DNA from: Thermoplasmatota archaeon
GTDB taxonomy: Archaea > Thermoplasmatota > Thermoplasmata > Thermoplasmatales > GCA-001856825
Assembly (NCBI GenBank): GCA_023379555.1
Contig: JAMCQR010000021.1
Location: 1 to 36,385 of the forward strand
Length of the DNA stretch: 36,385 bases
Direction of reading: 5' to 3'
Shown here: positions 15,686 to 23,659 of the stretch, piece by piece
Numbering within the stretch: position 1 is the first letter of the stretch
Layout of the letters: each line of letters opens with the position of its first letter
Program-made: the position numbers and the translations under genes
The notes under the pieces: model-generated
Told to the model about the DNA's origin: nothing
Databases searched by the model: none
The model's input: the letters and a program-made list of their open reading frames with translations, nothing else

Positions 15686-17751
15686 GGTTTAAATCTCTTG
15701 AGTAGAAGGGAGTTTAAGACGACTGTGGTTGAACTGAAAGCCATAGCGAATGCAGCCAGGAAGGGCAATGTGTTGTATATTCCTGCTCCAAATAGAGGAA
15801 TCAGTGCTCCTGCCCCGATCGGAATCAACGCTGCGTTGTAGAAGAAAGCCCACAAGAGATTCTGTTTGATTTTCCTAATTGTCATTTTGCCTAGTCTGAG
15901 ACTTACATAAACGTCGTAGAGCTTGTTCTTCATGAGCACCATTCCACCGGTCTCCTTGGCAATGTCCGTACCGCTGCCAATTGCGATTCCAAGGTCCGCC
16001 TTTGCGAGCGAGGGTGCGTCATTTATTCCATCTCCAACCATCGCAACTATTTTTCCAGTTCTCTGAAGCTCTTCAATCTTCTCTAATTTCTGACCTGGCT
16101 TGACACTTGCAACTATGTTCTTAATGCCCACCTTTGCGCCTATAGCTCTTGCAGTAGTTTCGTTGTCCCCGCTAATCATCCAGGTCTCCACGTGGATCCT
16201 ATCTAGCGCCTGGATCGCCCTTATACTATCGTCCTTGATTGTATCGGCCAGTGCAACCAGCCCCACGACTTTTGAGTCCAAAGAGAGAATTAACACAGTC
16301 TTTCCTTCCCCCTCCAGCTTCTTGATTAAGCCTTCAAAATTTGTCGTTGAAATTCCATTTTCGGAAATCAGGTCTCTGTTGCCAATCAATATCTCCTTGT
16401 CCAACTTGCTGGATATTCCTTTCCCTGGGATGTAATTGAATTCCGTTGGAAACTGGACTTCCACATTTTCGTCCTTTGCTTTCTTCACTACAGCTATTCC
16501 CACGGGGTGTTCTGAGTTGGCTTCAGCAGCCGCTGCATATCTCAAGATTTCCGGCTTACCGACTGCAGAAAGTTCAACAATGTCAGTGACCTCGAGTTGT
16601 CCCTTTGTTATGGTCCCAGTCTTATCGAATGCAACAGTATCGACCTTGCTTGCAATTTCGATGTACTCTCCGCCCTTAACGAGGATGCCATTCTCTGCCG
16701 CTTTACCTGAAGAAACCATCAGGGCAGCGGGAGTGGCAATACCAAGGGCACATGGGCAGGCTATTATCAGGACTGAAACAAAGACTAGTAGGGAAAATGT
16801 TAGCCCTATATGACCCAAATAGAACCAGTACAGGAAGGAAAGTATACCGATCGAAACTACTGCGGGTACAAAATAGGATGAGACCCTGTCGGCCAATCTT
16901 TGGATAGGAACTTTGGCGGAATTTGCATTCCTAACCGTTTCTATTATTTCAGAGAGGGCAGTATCTCCCCCAACTTTCTCCGCTATTACCCTAATCGCAC
17001 CCGACAGGTTGACTGTTCCTCCGATGACCCTGTCTCCTACCTTTTTATCAACGGGAAGACTCTCTCCTGTTATCATTGACTCATCTATGGAAGTGAACCC
17101 TTCCACAACCTTCGAGTCAGTAGGAATGCCTTCACCGGGCTTCACCAGAAGCACGTCTGAAACTTTTATCGCCTCGGCCTTAACTTCAACGATGTCTCCA
17201 TTCTTGACGAGATGAGCGGTCTTCGGAAGAAGGGACACGAGCTTACTCAGAGCCTCAGACGCTCTTGCCTTCGTGAGGTGTTCCATCAGCGTGCCTGTTA
17301 AGATAAGAGATACTATCGCAGTGGAGGTGTCGAAGTATATTCCAGTTGATGGGAATAATGCAGGGAACAGGACGACAACAGCACTGTACGCCCAGGCTGC
17401 CGATGTACCTATGGCAATGAGCGTGTCCATGTTTCCAGCTCTGTTCTTGAAGGCATCGATTGTCCCCTTATAGAACTTCAGCCCGGGATAGAATTGAACG
17501 ATGGATGCCATTATTAGAGTGGTATAGGCCCAATATTCAAAATGGAAAGTATAAGTAAAAATAATGACCGGAATGGTCAAGGCCCAGGCAATAGTTAGCT
17601 GAATTTTCAATTTCTTGAGTTCCTTTTCTGGCTCATCGAACTGATCTTTGCATGACTCGCTGCAGAAGTAATAGTTTTTGCCATACTTGAAACTCTTTAT
17701 CGTTGCTGTGGTTTCATCTACATACATTCCGCAGATTGGGTCTCTAGTCAT
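15682..17751 (-). CDS. copA: Copper-exporting P1B-type ATPase with YHS domain
   Basis: This 689-residue ATPase pumps Cu(I) across the membrane. Domain order: N-terminal YHS metal-binding domain (residues 1-40, DPICGMYVD...[12 protein letters not shown]) in place of the usual HMA domain; membrane helices; actuator loop TGES (228-231); transport site CPC (332-334); phosphorylated Asp376 in [13 protein letters not shown] (~413-420) of the P1B nucleotide domain; GDGINDAP (573-580). The late helices carry the YN (FFYN, ~638) and AMAFSS motifs that complete the Cu(I) site. The ATG has a GGAGAT ribosome-binding site six bases upstream. It follows the YHS mini-protein gene in one operon and overlaps a small two-Cys gene. 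Specificity for copper is strongly supported by these motifs. Confidence 0.92.
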   Translation of the reverse strand: MTRDPICGMYVDETTATIKSFKYGKNYYFCSESCKDQFDEPEKELKKLKIQLTIAWALTIPVIIFTYTFHFEYWAYTTLIMASIVQFYPGLKFYKGTIDAFKNRAGNMDTLIAIGTSAAWAYSAVVVLFPALFPSTGIYFDTSTAIVSLILTGTLMEHLTKARASEALSKLVSLLPKTAHLVKNGDIVEVKAEAIKVSDVLLVKPGEGIPTDSKVVEGFTSIDESMITGESLPVDKKVGDRVIGGTVNLSGAIRVIAEKVGGDTALSEIIETVRNANSAKVPIQRLADRVSSYFVPAVVSIGILSFLYWFYLGHIGLTFSLLVFVSVLIIACPCALGIATPAALMVSSGKAAENGILVKGGEYIEIASKVDTVAFDKTGTITKGQLEVTDIVELSAVGKPEILRYAAAAEANSEHPVGIAVVKKAKDENVEVQFPTEFNYIPGKGISSKLDKEILIGNRDLISENGISTTNFEGLIKKLEGEGKTVLILSLDSKVVGLVALADTIKDDSIRAIQALDRIHVETWMISGDNETTARAIGAKVGIKNIVASVKPGQKLEKIEELQRTGKIVAMVGDGINDAPSLAKADLGIAIGSGTDIAKETGGMVLMKNKLYDVYVSLRLGKMTIRKIKQNLLWAFFYNAALIPIGAGALIPLFGAGIYNTLPFLAAFAMAFSSTTVVLNSLLLKRFKP

Positions 17752-17779
17752 TCCATTATCTCCTTAAATCACGGTCATC

Positions 17780-17974
17780 TCAGCAGCATCCGCCACCGTG
17801 AGAGTGCCCCATCGACCCGTGCACAAATTTATGCGGGTCTGAATCAAACTGCTTCTTACAGGCGTCGGAGCAAAAATAGTACGTCTTCCCCATGTGTTCA
17901 GACTTCAAAGCTGAACCAGAATCTACACTCATTCCGCACACCAAATCTTTCTCCGTTTGTTTCTTTTCAAACAT
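17780..17974 (-). CDS. YHS-domain metallochaperone-like mini-protein
   Basis: This 64-residue protein is one YHS domain: DLVCGMSVD (C13) and TYYFCSDACKKQFDSDP (C35, C39), followed by a metal-binding tail HGSMGHSHGGGCC with four His and a terminal Cys pair. The YHS part is closely similar to the N-terminus of the adjacent ATPase. It probably binds copper and delivers it to the pump, the role of CopM/CopZ in other copper operons. The start ATG at 17974 has a GGTGG ribosome-binding site four bases upstream, and a TATA box lies at 18011-18023. It is the first gene of the yhs-copA-small protein operon. Function is inferred from domain and context. Confidence 0.8.
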   Translation of the reverse strand: MFEKKQTEKDLVCGMSVDSGSALKSEHMGKTYYFCSDACKKQFDSDPHKFVHGSMGHSHGGGCC

Positions 17975-18010
17975 GATTCCACCAATACTAAATTGTGTGT
18001 AGATATTAAA

Positions 18011-18023
18011 TCATATTTTATGC
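18011..18023 (-). promoter_or_regulatory. Promoter of the copper operon
   Basis: On the minus strand GCATAAAATATGA forms a TATA box. It predicts a start about 17 bases before the YHS gene ATG, with a leader that carries the GGTGG site. The imperfect palindrome TGCATCATGCA at 18021-18031 overlaps its upstream edge and is a plausible operator for the neighbouring TRASH regulator. Confidence 0.45.
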
Positions 18024-18068
18024 ATCATGCACAATCGACTCCCTTTACACAAGTCAGACGTGTGATAC

Positions 18069-18112
18069 ACTGATTCTTAGCTATAAGAGAGCGTCCCACT
18101 GTAAGAATCAGT
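18069..18112. repeat. 11-bp inverted repeat between regulator and copper operon
   Basis: ACTGATTCTTA (18069-18079) and TAAGAATCAGT (18102-18112) are perfect inverted copies with a 22-base spacer. They sit 13 bases after the regulator stop and upstream of the copper operon promoter. The repeat could be an operator or a hairpin ending the regulator transcript. Confidence 0.6.
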
Positions 18113-18124
18113 CGTGGTGAGATC

Positions 18125-18646
18125 TCACTTCTCTAATCTAGTCAATTTTTTGTTCAGGTCACTTTTGCAGTTTTCGCAGCATGCATAGTATTCATGATTC
18201 TTGTACTTCACTATCAGGACTTCATCCTTTATTTCTTTGCCACAATAGTCACAGTAGGTACTGACGTTCGTAGCGACGTTATCAAAGTTCTGTCTCCTGT
18301 TCACAATATCAACACTGTTGTACTTGATACTCCTCTTGAGCAGATCCATTTTACACAGAACAACATACTTGCCATTGGCCAGTTCAAGGACTTCTATTCT
18401 GTCGCCTTCTGGTATCTGTTCCAGGTCGTCGATCTCCAGAAGTATCATTTTTTCATCTTCAGGAGGTGAAACATTGACCGTGAAGCGGATAATCACCTTT
18501 TGGGAGGTAAGGGATTTTATTGCCGCACGAACTGTGTTTCTGTTGAGATTGGTAACCTTCGCTATTTCGTTGACAGTCAGTCTTGAGTTTTCAACAAGGG
18601 TTCTTAGAACTTTTGATTCGTTTTGAGAAAGGTTGATTTTTGGCAT
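18125..18646 (-). CDS. Winged-helix TRASH-domain copper-responsive regulator
   Basis: This 173-residue protein has an N-terminal Lrp/AsnC-type helix-turn-helix (residues ~5-55, LTVNEIAKVTNLNRNTVRAA recognition region), a middle domain, and a C-terminal TRASH metal-binding domain: YCDYCGKEI (C132, C135) and YYACCENCKSDL (C156/C157, C160). This is the architecture of archaeal CopR/CopT regulators, which sense copper and control neighbouring copper ATPase genes. It lies just upstream of the yhs-copA operon in the same orientation. ATG at 18646 is preceded by GGTGA four bases away. TTAGTCA (18662-18668) and TGACTAA (18696-18702) flank its TATA-like region and may be an autoregulatory site. Confidence 0.85.
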   Translation of the reverse strand: MPKINLSQNESKVLRTLVENSRLTVNEIAKVTNLNRNTVRAAIKSLTSQKVIIRFTVNVSPPEDEKMILLEIDDLEQIPEGDRIEVLELANGKYVVLCKMDLLKRSIKYNSVDIVNRRQNFDNVATNVSTYCDYCGKEIKDEVLIVKYKNHEYYACCENCKSDLNKKLTRLEK

Positions 18647-18864
18647 AACTTCACCGTTTAGTTAGTCATCCCTCAAGAATAAATCTTGTGCGTACTGACT
18701 AAATTTTAAACCAATAGTAACCATCCTGATTATTTTATTAGCATCAAATAGCCGGCTCATCTTTAAGGTGTCGAATAGCACTTAATTGGTATCACTTTCA
18801 TTCCTATTGTTGACCTTTTTCCAGCGATAGGCAGAAGCCTGTTTTGGCATTTTGGATAGCGTTA

Positions 18865-18873
18865 GTATTTATC
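18865..18873 (+). promoter_or_regulatory. TATA box for the transsulfuration operon
   Basis: GTATTTATC is centred about 25 bases before ATG 18894. It supports a leaderless start there rather than at the upstream TTG 18852. Confidence 0.5.
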
Positions 18874-18893
18874 TTAGTGCTACTTCTAACCTC

Positions 18894-19862
18894 ATGCAAA
18901 TTTTCAATGATGTTACTGAATTAATAGGCAATACGCCCATTGTCAGGATAAATAAGGTAGTGCAAGGGAAGGTGAATATTTTTGCAAAGTTGGAATTCTT
19001 CAATCCCGGTGGAAGTATCAAGGATAGGATGGCTCTTTTCATATTAAACGAAGCAGAGAAGAAAGGATTGAATGGAAAAGAGATTGTTGAGAATTCGTCA
19101 GGCAACACAGGTGCCGCACTTGCAATGATTTCAGCAGTGAAGGGGTACAAAACCACCATAACGATACCTGACAAGATGAGCTCCGAAAAAGTCGAATTGA
19201 TCAAAGCATTTGGGGCCCAAGTTGTGGTAACAAAGACTGATGTGCCATATGATTCTGAGGAGAGCTACTATAGCGTCGCAAGGAGGATTTCGAAGGAAAG
19301 GGGCGCATTCTACCCGGATCAGTATAACAATCCAGACAACATCAAGTGCCATTATGAAACAACTGGACCAGAAATTTGGAGACAAATGGAAGGAAAGATA
19401 GACATACTGATAGCTGGAATTGGGACAGGAGGTACTATTTCAGGAGCGGGAAAATATCTGAAAGAGATGAATCCTAAAGTTAAGGTGATTGGTGTGGATC
19501 CTGAGGGCTCAATTTTTTACGACTATTTCAAGAGCGGTAAGATAATTGAACCTCACACTTACAAAGTTGAAGGCATAGGAGAGGATTATCTAGTAAAGGC
19601 AGTGGATTTTTCGGTCATAGATGACATCATAAGGGTGAACGATAAGGAGTCATTCTTAATGGCAAGAAGGCTTGCAAGAGAGGAAGGCATATTCGCTGGT
19701 GGCTCAAGTGGATCGGCAATGGTTGCAGCACTAAGAGTAGCTGCAAACAACAAAAACAAGAATATTCTATCTATATTCCCCGACTCTGGTTATAGATATA
19801 TGAGCAAGATTTACAACGATGAATGGATGGAGAAATACGGATTTTCGGAGGAGGAAGCATGA
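18894..19862 (+). CDS. Cysteine synthase / cystathionine beta-synthase (PLP enzyme)
   Basis: This 322-residue fold-type II PLP enzyme has NPGGSIKDRMAL with the Schiff-base Lys43, the substrate loop SSGNTGAALA, the phosphate-binding GIGTGGTISG, and GGSSGSA near the end. These are shared by O-acetylserine sulfhydrylase and cystathionine beta-synthase. No CBS or haem domain is present. The ATG at 18894 is preferred because of the TATA box and the conserved start (FNDVTELIGNTPIV). The stop overlaps the ATG of a cystathionine gamma-synthase/lyase gene. That pairing suggests reverse transsulfuration (homocysteine plus serine to cystathionine), as in bacterial mccA-mccB, but cysteine synthase activity is equally possible. 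Confidence 0.88.
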   Translation: MQIFNDVTELIGNTPIVRINKVVQGKVNIFAKLEFFNPGGSIKDRMALFILNEAEKKGLNGKEIVENSSGNTGAALAMISAVKGYKTTITIPDKMSSEKVELIKAFGAQVVVTKTDVPYDSEESYYSVARRISKERGAFYPDQYNNPDNIKCHYETTGPEIWRQMEGKIDILIAGIGTGGTISGAGKYLKEMNPKVKVIGVDPEGSIFYDYFKSGKIIEPHTYKVEGIGEDYLVKAVDFSVIDDIIRVNDKESFLMARRLAREEGIFAGGSSGSAMVAALRVAANNKNKNILSIFPDSGYRYMSKIYNDEWMEKYGFSEEEA

Positions 19863-21007
19863 AATTCTCTACTAAAGCAATTCACGTGGGTGAAGAACCT
19901 AACTACGAAGTTAATGGAGAGGTAGTGTCTCCAATTCATCTCTCCACTACCTTTGCTAGGAGGTACCCTGAGGTGCCTACGAAAGGGTACGAATACACCA
20001 GGACTTCTAATCCAACTAGAGGTGCACTGGAAAAGAAACTCGCATCTCTCGAAGAGGGCAGATTCGGATTGGCTTTTGCATCTGGGCTTGCTGCAGAAAC
20101 ATCCCTGCTATTGGCTCTTCTAAAGAAAGGTGATACTATATTGGCATCGGATGATCTGTACGGCGGAACCAGACGCATATTTGAAAGCGTTATCAAGAAG
20201 TTTGGAGTGGATTTCAGGACTGTAGACTTCACGAGTACTGCCTCATTTGAGACAGAAGCAAGAAGTTCACGTATAATCTGGGTTGAGACCCCGTCCAATC
20301 CATTGCTGAAGATAATCGATATCGCGAAACTTTCGAAAATGGCACATGAAAATGGGTCGTTGCTCGTTGTGGATAACACTTTTGCCACTCCGTACTTCCA
20401 GAATCCTTTGAAGTTTGGCAGCGATGTGGTTGTTCACAGTACTACGAAGTACATAAGCGGGCATAGCGACACCCTTGGAGGGGGCATTGTCACAAACAAC
20501 GATGAGTTATTTGAGAAATTAAAATTTCATCAGAACGCTGTGGGGGCAGTTCTGAGCCCCTTCGACAGCTACATGACGATGAGAGGTATCAAGACCCTTT
20601 CAGTAAGAATGAGGGAGCATGAAAAGAACGCGATGAGAATTGCGGAATACCTTCTGGAAAAGAACAAAGTGAAAAAGGTTTATTATCCTGGTTTAGAAGA
20701 CCACTTCAATCACGAGGTTGCAAAGAGCCAGATGAAGGGGTACGGTGGAATAGTTTCATTTGCTCTTGACCTTGATAGAGAGGGGATACGAAGATTCTTA
20801 AGGAACCTCAAGTACATCACCCTGGGTGAGAGTTTGGGCGGAGTAGAGTCTTTAATTGAAGTTCCATCGTTGATGACTCACGCTAGTGTCCCAAGAGAGG
20901 TAAGGGAACAGATGGGAATTATAGACAATCTCGTCAGGTTTTCAGTTGGGATCGAAGACGTAGATGACTTAATTGAGGACTTAGAAAGTGCCTTTGGAGC
21001 AATATGA
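19859..21007 (+). CDS. Cystathionine gamma-synthase/gamma-lyase (PLP enzyme)
   Basis: This 382-residue fold-type I PLP enzyme belongs to the Cys/Met metabolism family. Features are the N-terminal FSTKAIHVGEEP, YTRTSNPTRGALEKKLASLE, VVDNTFATPYFQNPL (PLP Asp172), and HSTTKYISGHSD with PLP Lys197. SLGGVESLIEVPSLMTHAS near the C-terminus is typical of gamma-lyase/synthase. The frame opens at 19823, but ATG 19859 overlaps the upstream stop (ATGA), has GGAGG seven bases upstream, and gives the family's normal N-terminus. It likely cleaves or makes cystathionine together with the upstream enzyme; direction cannot be read from sequence. Confidence 0.9.
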   Translation: MKFSTKAIHVGEEPNYEVNGEVVSPIHLSTTFARRYPEVPTKGYEYTRTSNPTRGALEKKLASLEEGRFGLAFASGLAAETSLLLALLKKGDTILASDDLYGGTRRIFESVIKKFGVDFRTVDFTSTASFETEARSSRIIWVETPSNPLLKIIDIAKLSKMAHENGSLLVVDNTFATPYFQNPLKFGSDVVVHSTTKYISGHSDTLGGGIVTNNDELFEKLKFHQNAVGAVLSPFDSYMTMRGIKTLSVRMREHEKNAMRIAEYLLEKNKVKKVYYPGLEDHFNHEVAKSQMKGYGGIVSFALDLDREGIRRFLRNLKYITLGESLGGVESLIEVPSLMTHASVPREVREQMGIIDNLVRFSVGIEDVDDLIEDLESAFGAI

Positions 21008-21226
21008 CTTAATTACTACCTCTCTCAGCAGTCAAAAACAGCCATCAGTGCGAGTTACATAGGAGCTGAAATGACGAGAGAATTCTCGGATTTGAGACTT
21101 GTCAAAGTGGCAAAGTTGTTGAAAGCTAGACCTATGTTGATGTTCAAGTCGAGAACAAACAGATCTCGAACTTAAAGATGAATCTTCTTTTATGGTTGAA
21201 AATACTCATGCATGTGAGCAATAAAC

Positions 21227-21796
21227 ATGCGGAAAGGAAACGACCCACACAACCAGAACTCGGGAGAAGTATCTGGCAAAACTGTGTACAGATCGGTTCT
21301 TGAGACCGTAGTAAGCGCACTTCTTGCTCTGTCTTCGGTCATTCTCATATTTACAACCATTATCTTGATTCCTATCCTCTACAAAGTAAACCCCTTTTCA
21401 ATATTCTCATTGAAAGCGCAGACGGATTGGTATCTTCTTATTGGACTCATATTTTCAGTGCTACTACTGATCTTCTCAATACTCTACATGGAGAAGAATG
21501 TGAGAATCCTTTCGACAAGCCTATCGAACCTAAAGCCTGCAGACAATACTGCTAGTCTCACGGGACAAATTCCCAACGAGGACCTTCTTAAGTTCCTAGA
21601 TGACGGGGAAAAGAGGGTATATGGTACACTGGTTGACGCAGGGGGTTCCTTCCTACAAAGAGATCTCTTCGGAATGGATGGAATGTCTAGAGCTACGGTC
21701 TCGAGAATAGTAGATCGCCTAGAAAGGAAGGGTGTAGTGGAAAAGATAAGACACGGTTCTACCAACATGATAGTCTTGAAACGCATTTCACGGTAA
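21227..21796 (+). CDS. Membrane-tethered winged-helix transcription regulator
   Basis: This 189-residue protein has two N-terminal membrane helices (residues ~29-52 and ~66-87) joined by a short outside loop, then a linker, then a cytoplasmic MarR-like winged helix (~118-186: FLDDGEKRVYGTLVDAGGSF, QRDLFGMDGMSRATVSRIVDRLERKG, VVEKIRHGSTNMIVLKR). Anchoring a DNA-binding domain in the membrane suggests direct sensing of an envelope signal. ATG at 21227; CTTTTATGG at 21187-21194 is a possible TATA box. It lies just upstream of the SHOCT-cupredoxin pair, which it may regulate (inference). Confidence 0.75.
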   Translation: MRKGNDPHNQNSGEVSGKTVYRSVLETVVSALLALSSVILIFTTIILIPILYKVNPFSIFSLKAQTDWYLLIGLIFSVLLLIFSILYMEKNVRILSTSLSNLKPADNTASLTGQIPNEDLLKFLDDGEKRVYGTLVDAGGSFLQRDLFGMDGMSRATVSRIVDRLERKGVVEKIRHGSTNMIVLKRISR

Positions 21797-21830
21797 GATT
21801 TCACATTTCAGCAATTGATTTCAGCCAACA

Positions 21831-21867
21831 GTTAATAAGAATTTCAAAATTAATCTATATGAGGTAA
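21831..21867 (+). promoter_or_regulatory. Promoter and RBS of the SHOCT-cupredoxin pair
   Basis: GTTAATAAG at 21831-21839 fits a TATA box with a start near 21861. The short leader begins at the ribosome-binding site GAGGT (21861-21865), seven bases before ATG 21873. Confidence 0.45.
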
Positions 21868-21872
21868 TTTGA

Positions 21873-22256
21873 ATGAGAATCAGGAATGGAATAATGCTGA
21901 TATTCTGGATATTCCTCGCAGTGATCTTAGCTCTTGTCGTTGCGGGGGTTACCATTGCTTTCCTATTTGGGGGAAACTACTTGGTAAATGGCACAAACTA
22001 CGGGTACGGAATGATGGGATTTGGTACAGGAATGTGGGCTTTGGGTGGATTTTTCATGCTGATACCTGTAATCCTATTCTTCCTCTTCATATACTGGATA
22101 TTTGGAATAGCTACTGATCACGGTCTCCATAACTGGCATGATGAGCCAATGCATCTAGGAAACTCCGCCTTGGAAACACTGGACATCAGGTATGCTAAGG
22201 GAGAGATATCTAAGGACCAGTATAATACGATGAAAGCCGACATTCTGAAGAAGTGA
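21873..22256 (+). CDS. SHOCT-domain membrane protein
   Basis: This 127-residue protein has two membrane helices (IMLIFWIFLAVILALVVAG, ~7-31, and FFMLIPVILFFLFIYWIFG, ~60-79) joined by a Gly/Tyr/Met-rich loop (NYGYGMMGFGTGMW). A C-terminal SHOCT motif reads ALETLDIRYAKGEISKDQYN. SHOCT is a short oligomerisation motif often at the ends of membrane proteins. The Met-rich loop and the downstream type-1 copper protein hint at a link to copper or respiration, but no function is established. A GAGGT ribosome-binding site precedes the ATG. The next gene starts 6 bases after the stop, so the two form an operon. Confidence 0.75.
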   Translation: MRIRNGIMLIFWIFLAVILALVVAGVTIAFLFGGNYLVNGTNYGYGMMGFGTGMWALGGFFMLIPVILFFLFIYWIFGIATDHGLHNWHDEPMHLGNSALETLDIRYAKGEISKDQYNTMKADILKK

Positions 22257-22262
22257 GATGGA

Positions 22263-22958
22263 TTGAACTCCAAGATTGCGATCATATTGGCCTTCGTGGT
22301 AACATTTGCCTTGGTAGTTAGCATTGGCACTTATGCAGCTCTGCAAGATCGCAACGGATCGGGGAATGGATATGGTGAATACAACAGTAATGGAATGATG
22401 GGTCTTTGGGGTATGTATAATGGTAGTGACGTCTATCAAAACGCTGGGAAATATATGAACCAGAGCACTTTGAATTCCCTAAGTCTTCCCCCAGCCTCTA
22501 TCTCTGTAATTAAGGCATCAAATAGTATATTCATCAACCAGAGTACGACTCTGTTGGTGGAGCTTTCTCCTTCTATGGGTTCGTCCAAGAATACGCCAAA
22601 GGAATACTTTGAGATGTATGGTCTTGAGAATCCAAGAATTATTGCGAAACGGGGAGTGACGATAAAATTCGTGATAGTGAACATGGATGCCATGGAGCAT
22701 AATTTGGAGTTAACTTCAAATGGTCCTCCTTATCGATACATGTCCATGATGGGATACAATGGAGAATATTATTATAACAACACATATTCCGGGAATCCCA
22801 TGATGTATTCGCCTTTTCTGCCTCCGTACAGTGGAAATTCTAATTACCCATACGAGAATTCTTCATTCACTGCTACCCACTCTGGCAATTACTGGTACAT
22901 CTGTACATATCCCGGACATGCTGAGGAAGGGATGTATGGAGAGTTCACAGTAGCGTAA
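22263..22958 (+). CDS. Type-1 copper protein (cupredoxin, sulfocyanin-like)
   Basis: This 231-residue exported or membrane-anchored electron carrier has an N-terminal hydrophobic anchor (IAIILAFVVTFALVVSIGTY), a Gly/Asn/Tyr/Met-rich stretch, then a cupredoxin domain. The type-1 copper ligands are visible: His146 in AMEHNLEL and Cys214-x4-His219-x4-Met224 in YICTYPGHAEEGMYGEF. This C-terminal spacing matches sulfocyanin/plastocyanin-type proteins, which carry electrons to terminal oxidases or in iron oxidation in acidophilic archaea. The start is TTG at 22263, 6 bases after the SHOCT stop. Its 3' end overlaps the convergent gene by 14 bases. The copper site is firm; the physiological partner is inferred. 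Confidence 0.85.
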   Translation: MNSKIAIILAFVVTFALVVSIGTYAALQDRNGSGNGYGEYNSNGMMGLWGMYNGSDVYQNAGKYMNQSTLNSLSLPPASISVIKASNSIFINQSTTLLVELSPSMGSSKNTPKEYFEMYGLENPRIIAKRGVTIKFVIVNMDAMEHNLELTSNGPPYRYMSMMGYNGEYYYNNTYSGNPMMYSPFLPPYSGNSNYPYENSSFTATHSGNYWYICTYPGHAEEGMYGEFTVA

Positions 22959-23427
22959 TTGTTTTGAAGTCCACTGATCCGTCGTCGAAAATTGTTTCAG
23001 TTACATTTGAGAAGTTGATGTCAATTACAATCTTCTTATTCGATATCTCTTTATTCTCGGGAATGGAGAAGGCGATTGCTACGGCTCTATCTGGGATTAG
23101 AATTTTACATATTTTGCGATTTGAATACTCTTCCCACTTCTTGTTCTTTGCGTTTATTGGGATGAACTCATATTCCCCTGGCTTTATTGATATCTTTATC
23201 TTGTCACAAACAATCTTGACCAGCTCTGAATCCAGTCTCATTGAGAGCTTCCTTACTTCTGGGAATTCCTCCCCCACCTGTTCTTCCCTGAATGAGCGGA
23301 GTATTGCAACAGATGATCTGCATACTGGATTGATGTGGTGCTTCCCATAACCGTAGCGGGAGCCGAACCACACCTTCATCTCTTTCTTGAGGTCTATTGA
23401 AGAAGGTATTGTCCCTTCCTCTTCCAA
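22945..23427 (-). CDS. Unrecognised 160-residue protein
   Basis: This soluble protein of about 160 residues has alternating beta-strand-like stretches (KIKISIKPGEYEFIPI, CKILIPDRAVAIAFSIP, KKIVIDINFSNVTETIF). I do not recognise it. Three Cys occur (CRSS, CDKI, CKIL). The TTG at 23427 is the first start in frame, and the frame is open without a start codon back to a TGA near 23540, so the N-terminus is uncertain. A different frame immediately upstream encodes YLKEMREAIRYGVMKS ending in TAA six bases before the TTG. That frame could be a short leader ORF or the true N-terminus cut off by a frameshift. ATG at 23382 is an alternative start. It overlaps the convergent cupredoxin gene end. Confidence 0.5.
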   Translation of the reverse strand: MEEEGTIPSSIDLKKEMKVWFGSRYGYGKHHINPVCRSSVAILRSFREEQVGEEFPEVRKLSMRLDSELVKIVCDKIKISIKPGEYEFIPINAKNKKWEEYSNRKICKILIPDRAVAIAFSIPENKEISNKKIVIDINFSNVTETIFDDGSVDFKTITLL

Positions 23428-23606
23428 TGGATTTAAGATTTCATCACTCCGTATCTTATTGCTTCCCTCATTTCTTTGAGGTAGAGAATCGATTTTTTTC
23501 GTTGATTTTTTATTAAGGAACTGTTGGCTCTTAAAGTGTCAACGTCCTACTTTTTATGAATGGACCGCTCAAGCATTTCCTATAAATTTTCAAACAGATC
23601 CCTATT

Positions 23607-23626
23607 TGACGGGTATTCTCCCGTCA
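23607..23626. promoter_or_regulatory. Palindrome upstream of SDR gene TATA box
   Basis: TGACGGGTATTCTCCCGTCA is a perfect 7-bp inverted repeat with a 6-base centre. It ends just before the TATA-like CTTTAATTAT at 23627-23636, about 30 bases before ATG 23660. A regulator bound here would cover the promoter's BRE region. Confidence 0.5.
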
Positions 23627-23659
23627 CTTTAATTATCCAGAAAATGCTTGTGATAATTG

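Noticed and set aside
21071..21175. 34-codon + strand ORF after the cystathionine gene, with GGAGCTG upstream
   Set aside because: It has no TATA box and no recognisable pattern, and its very basic, short product could arise by chance.
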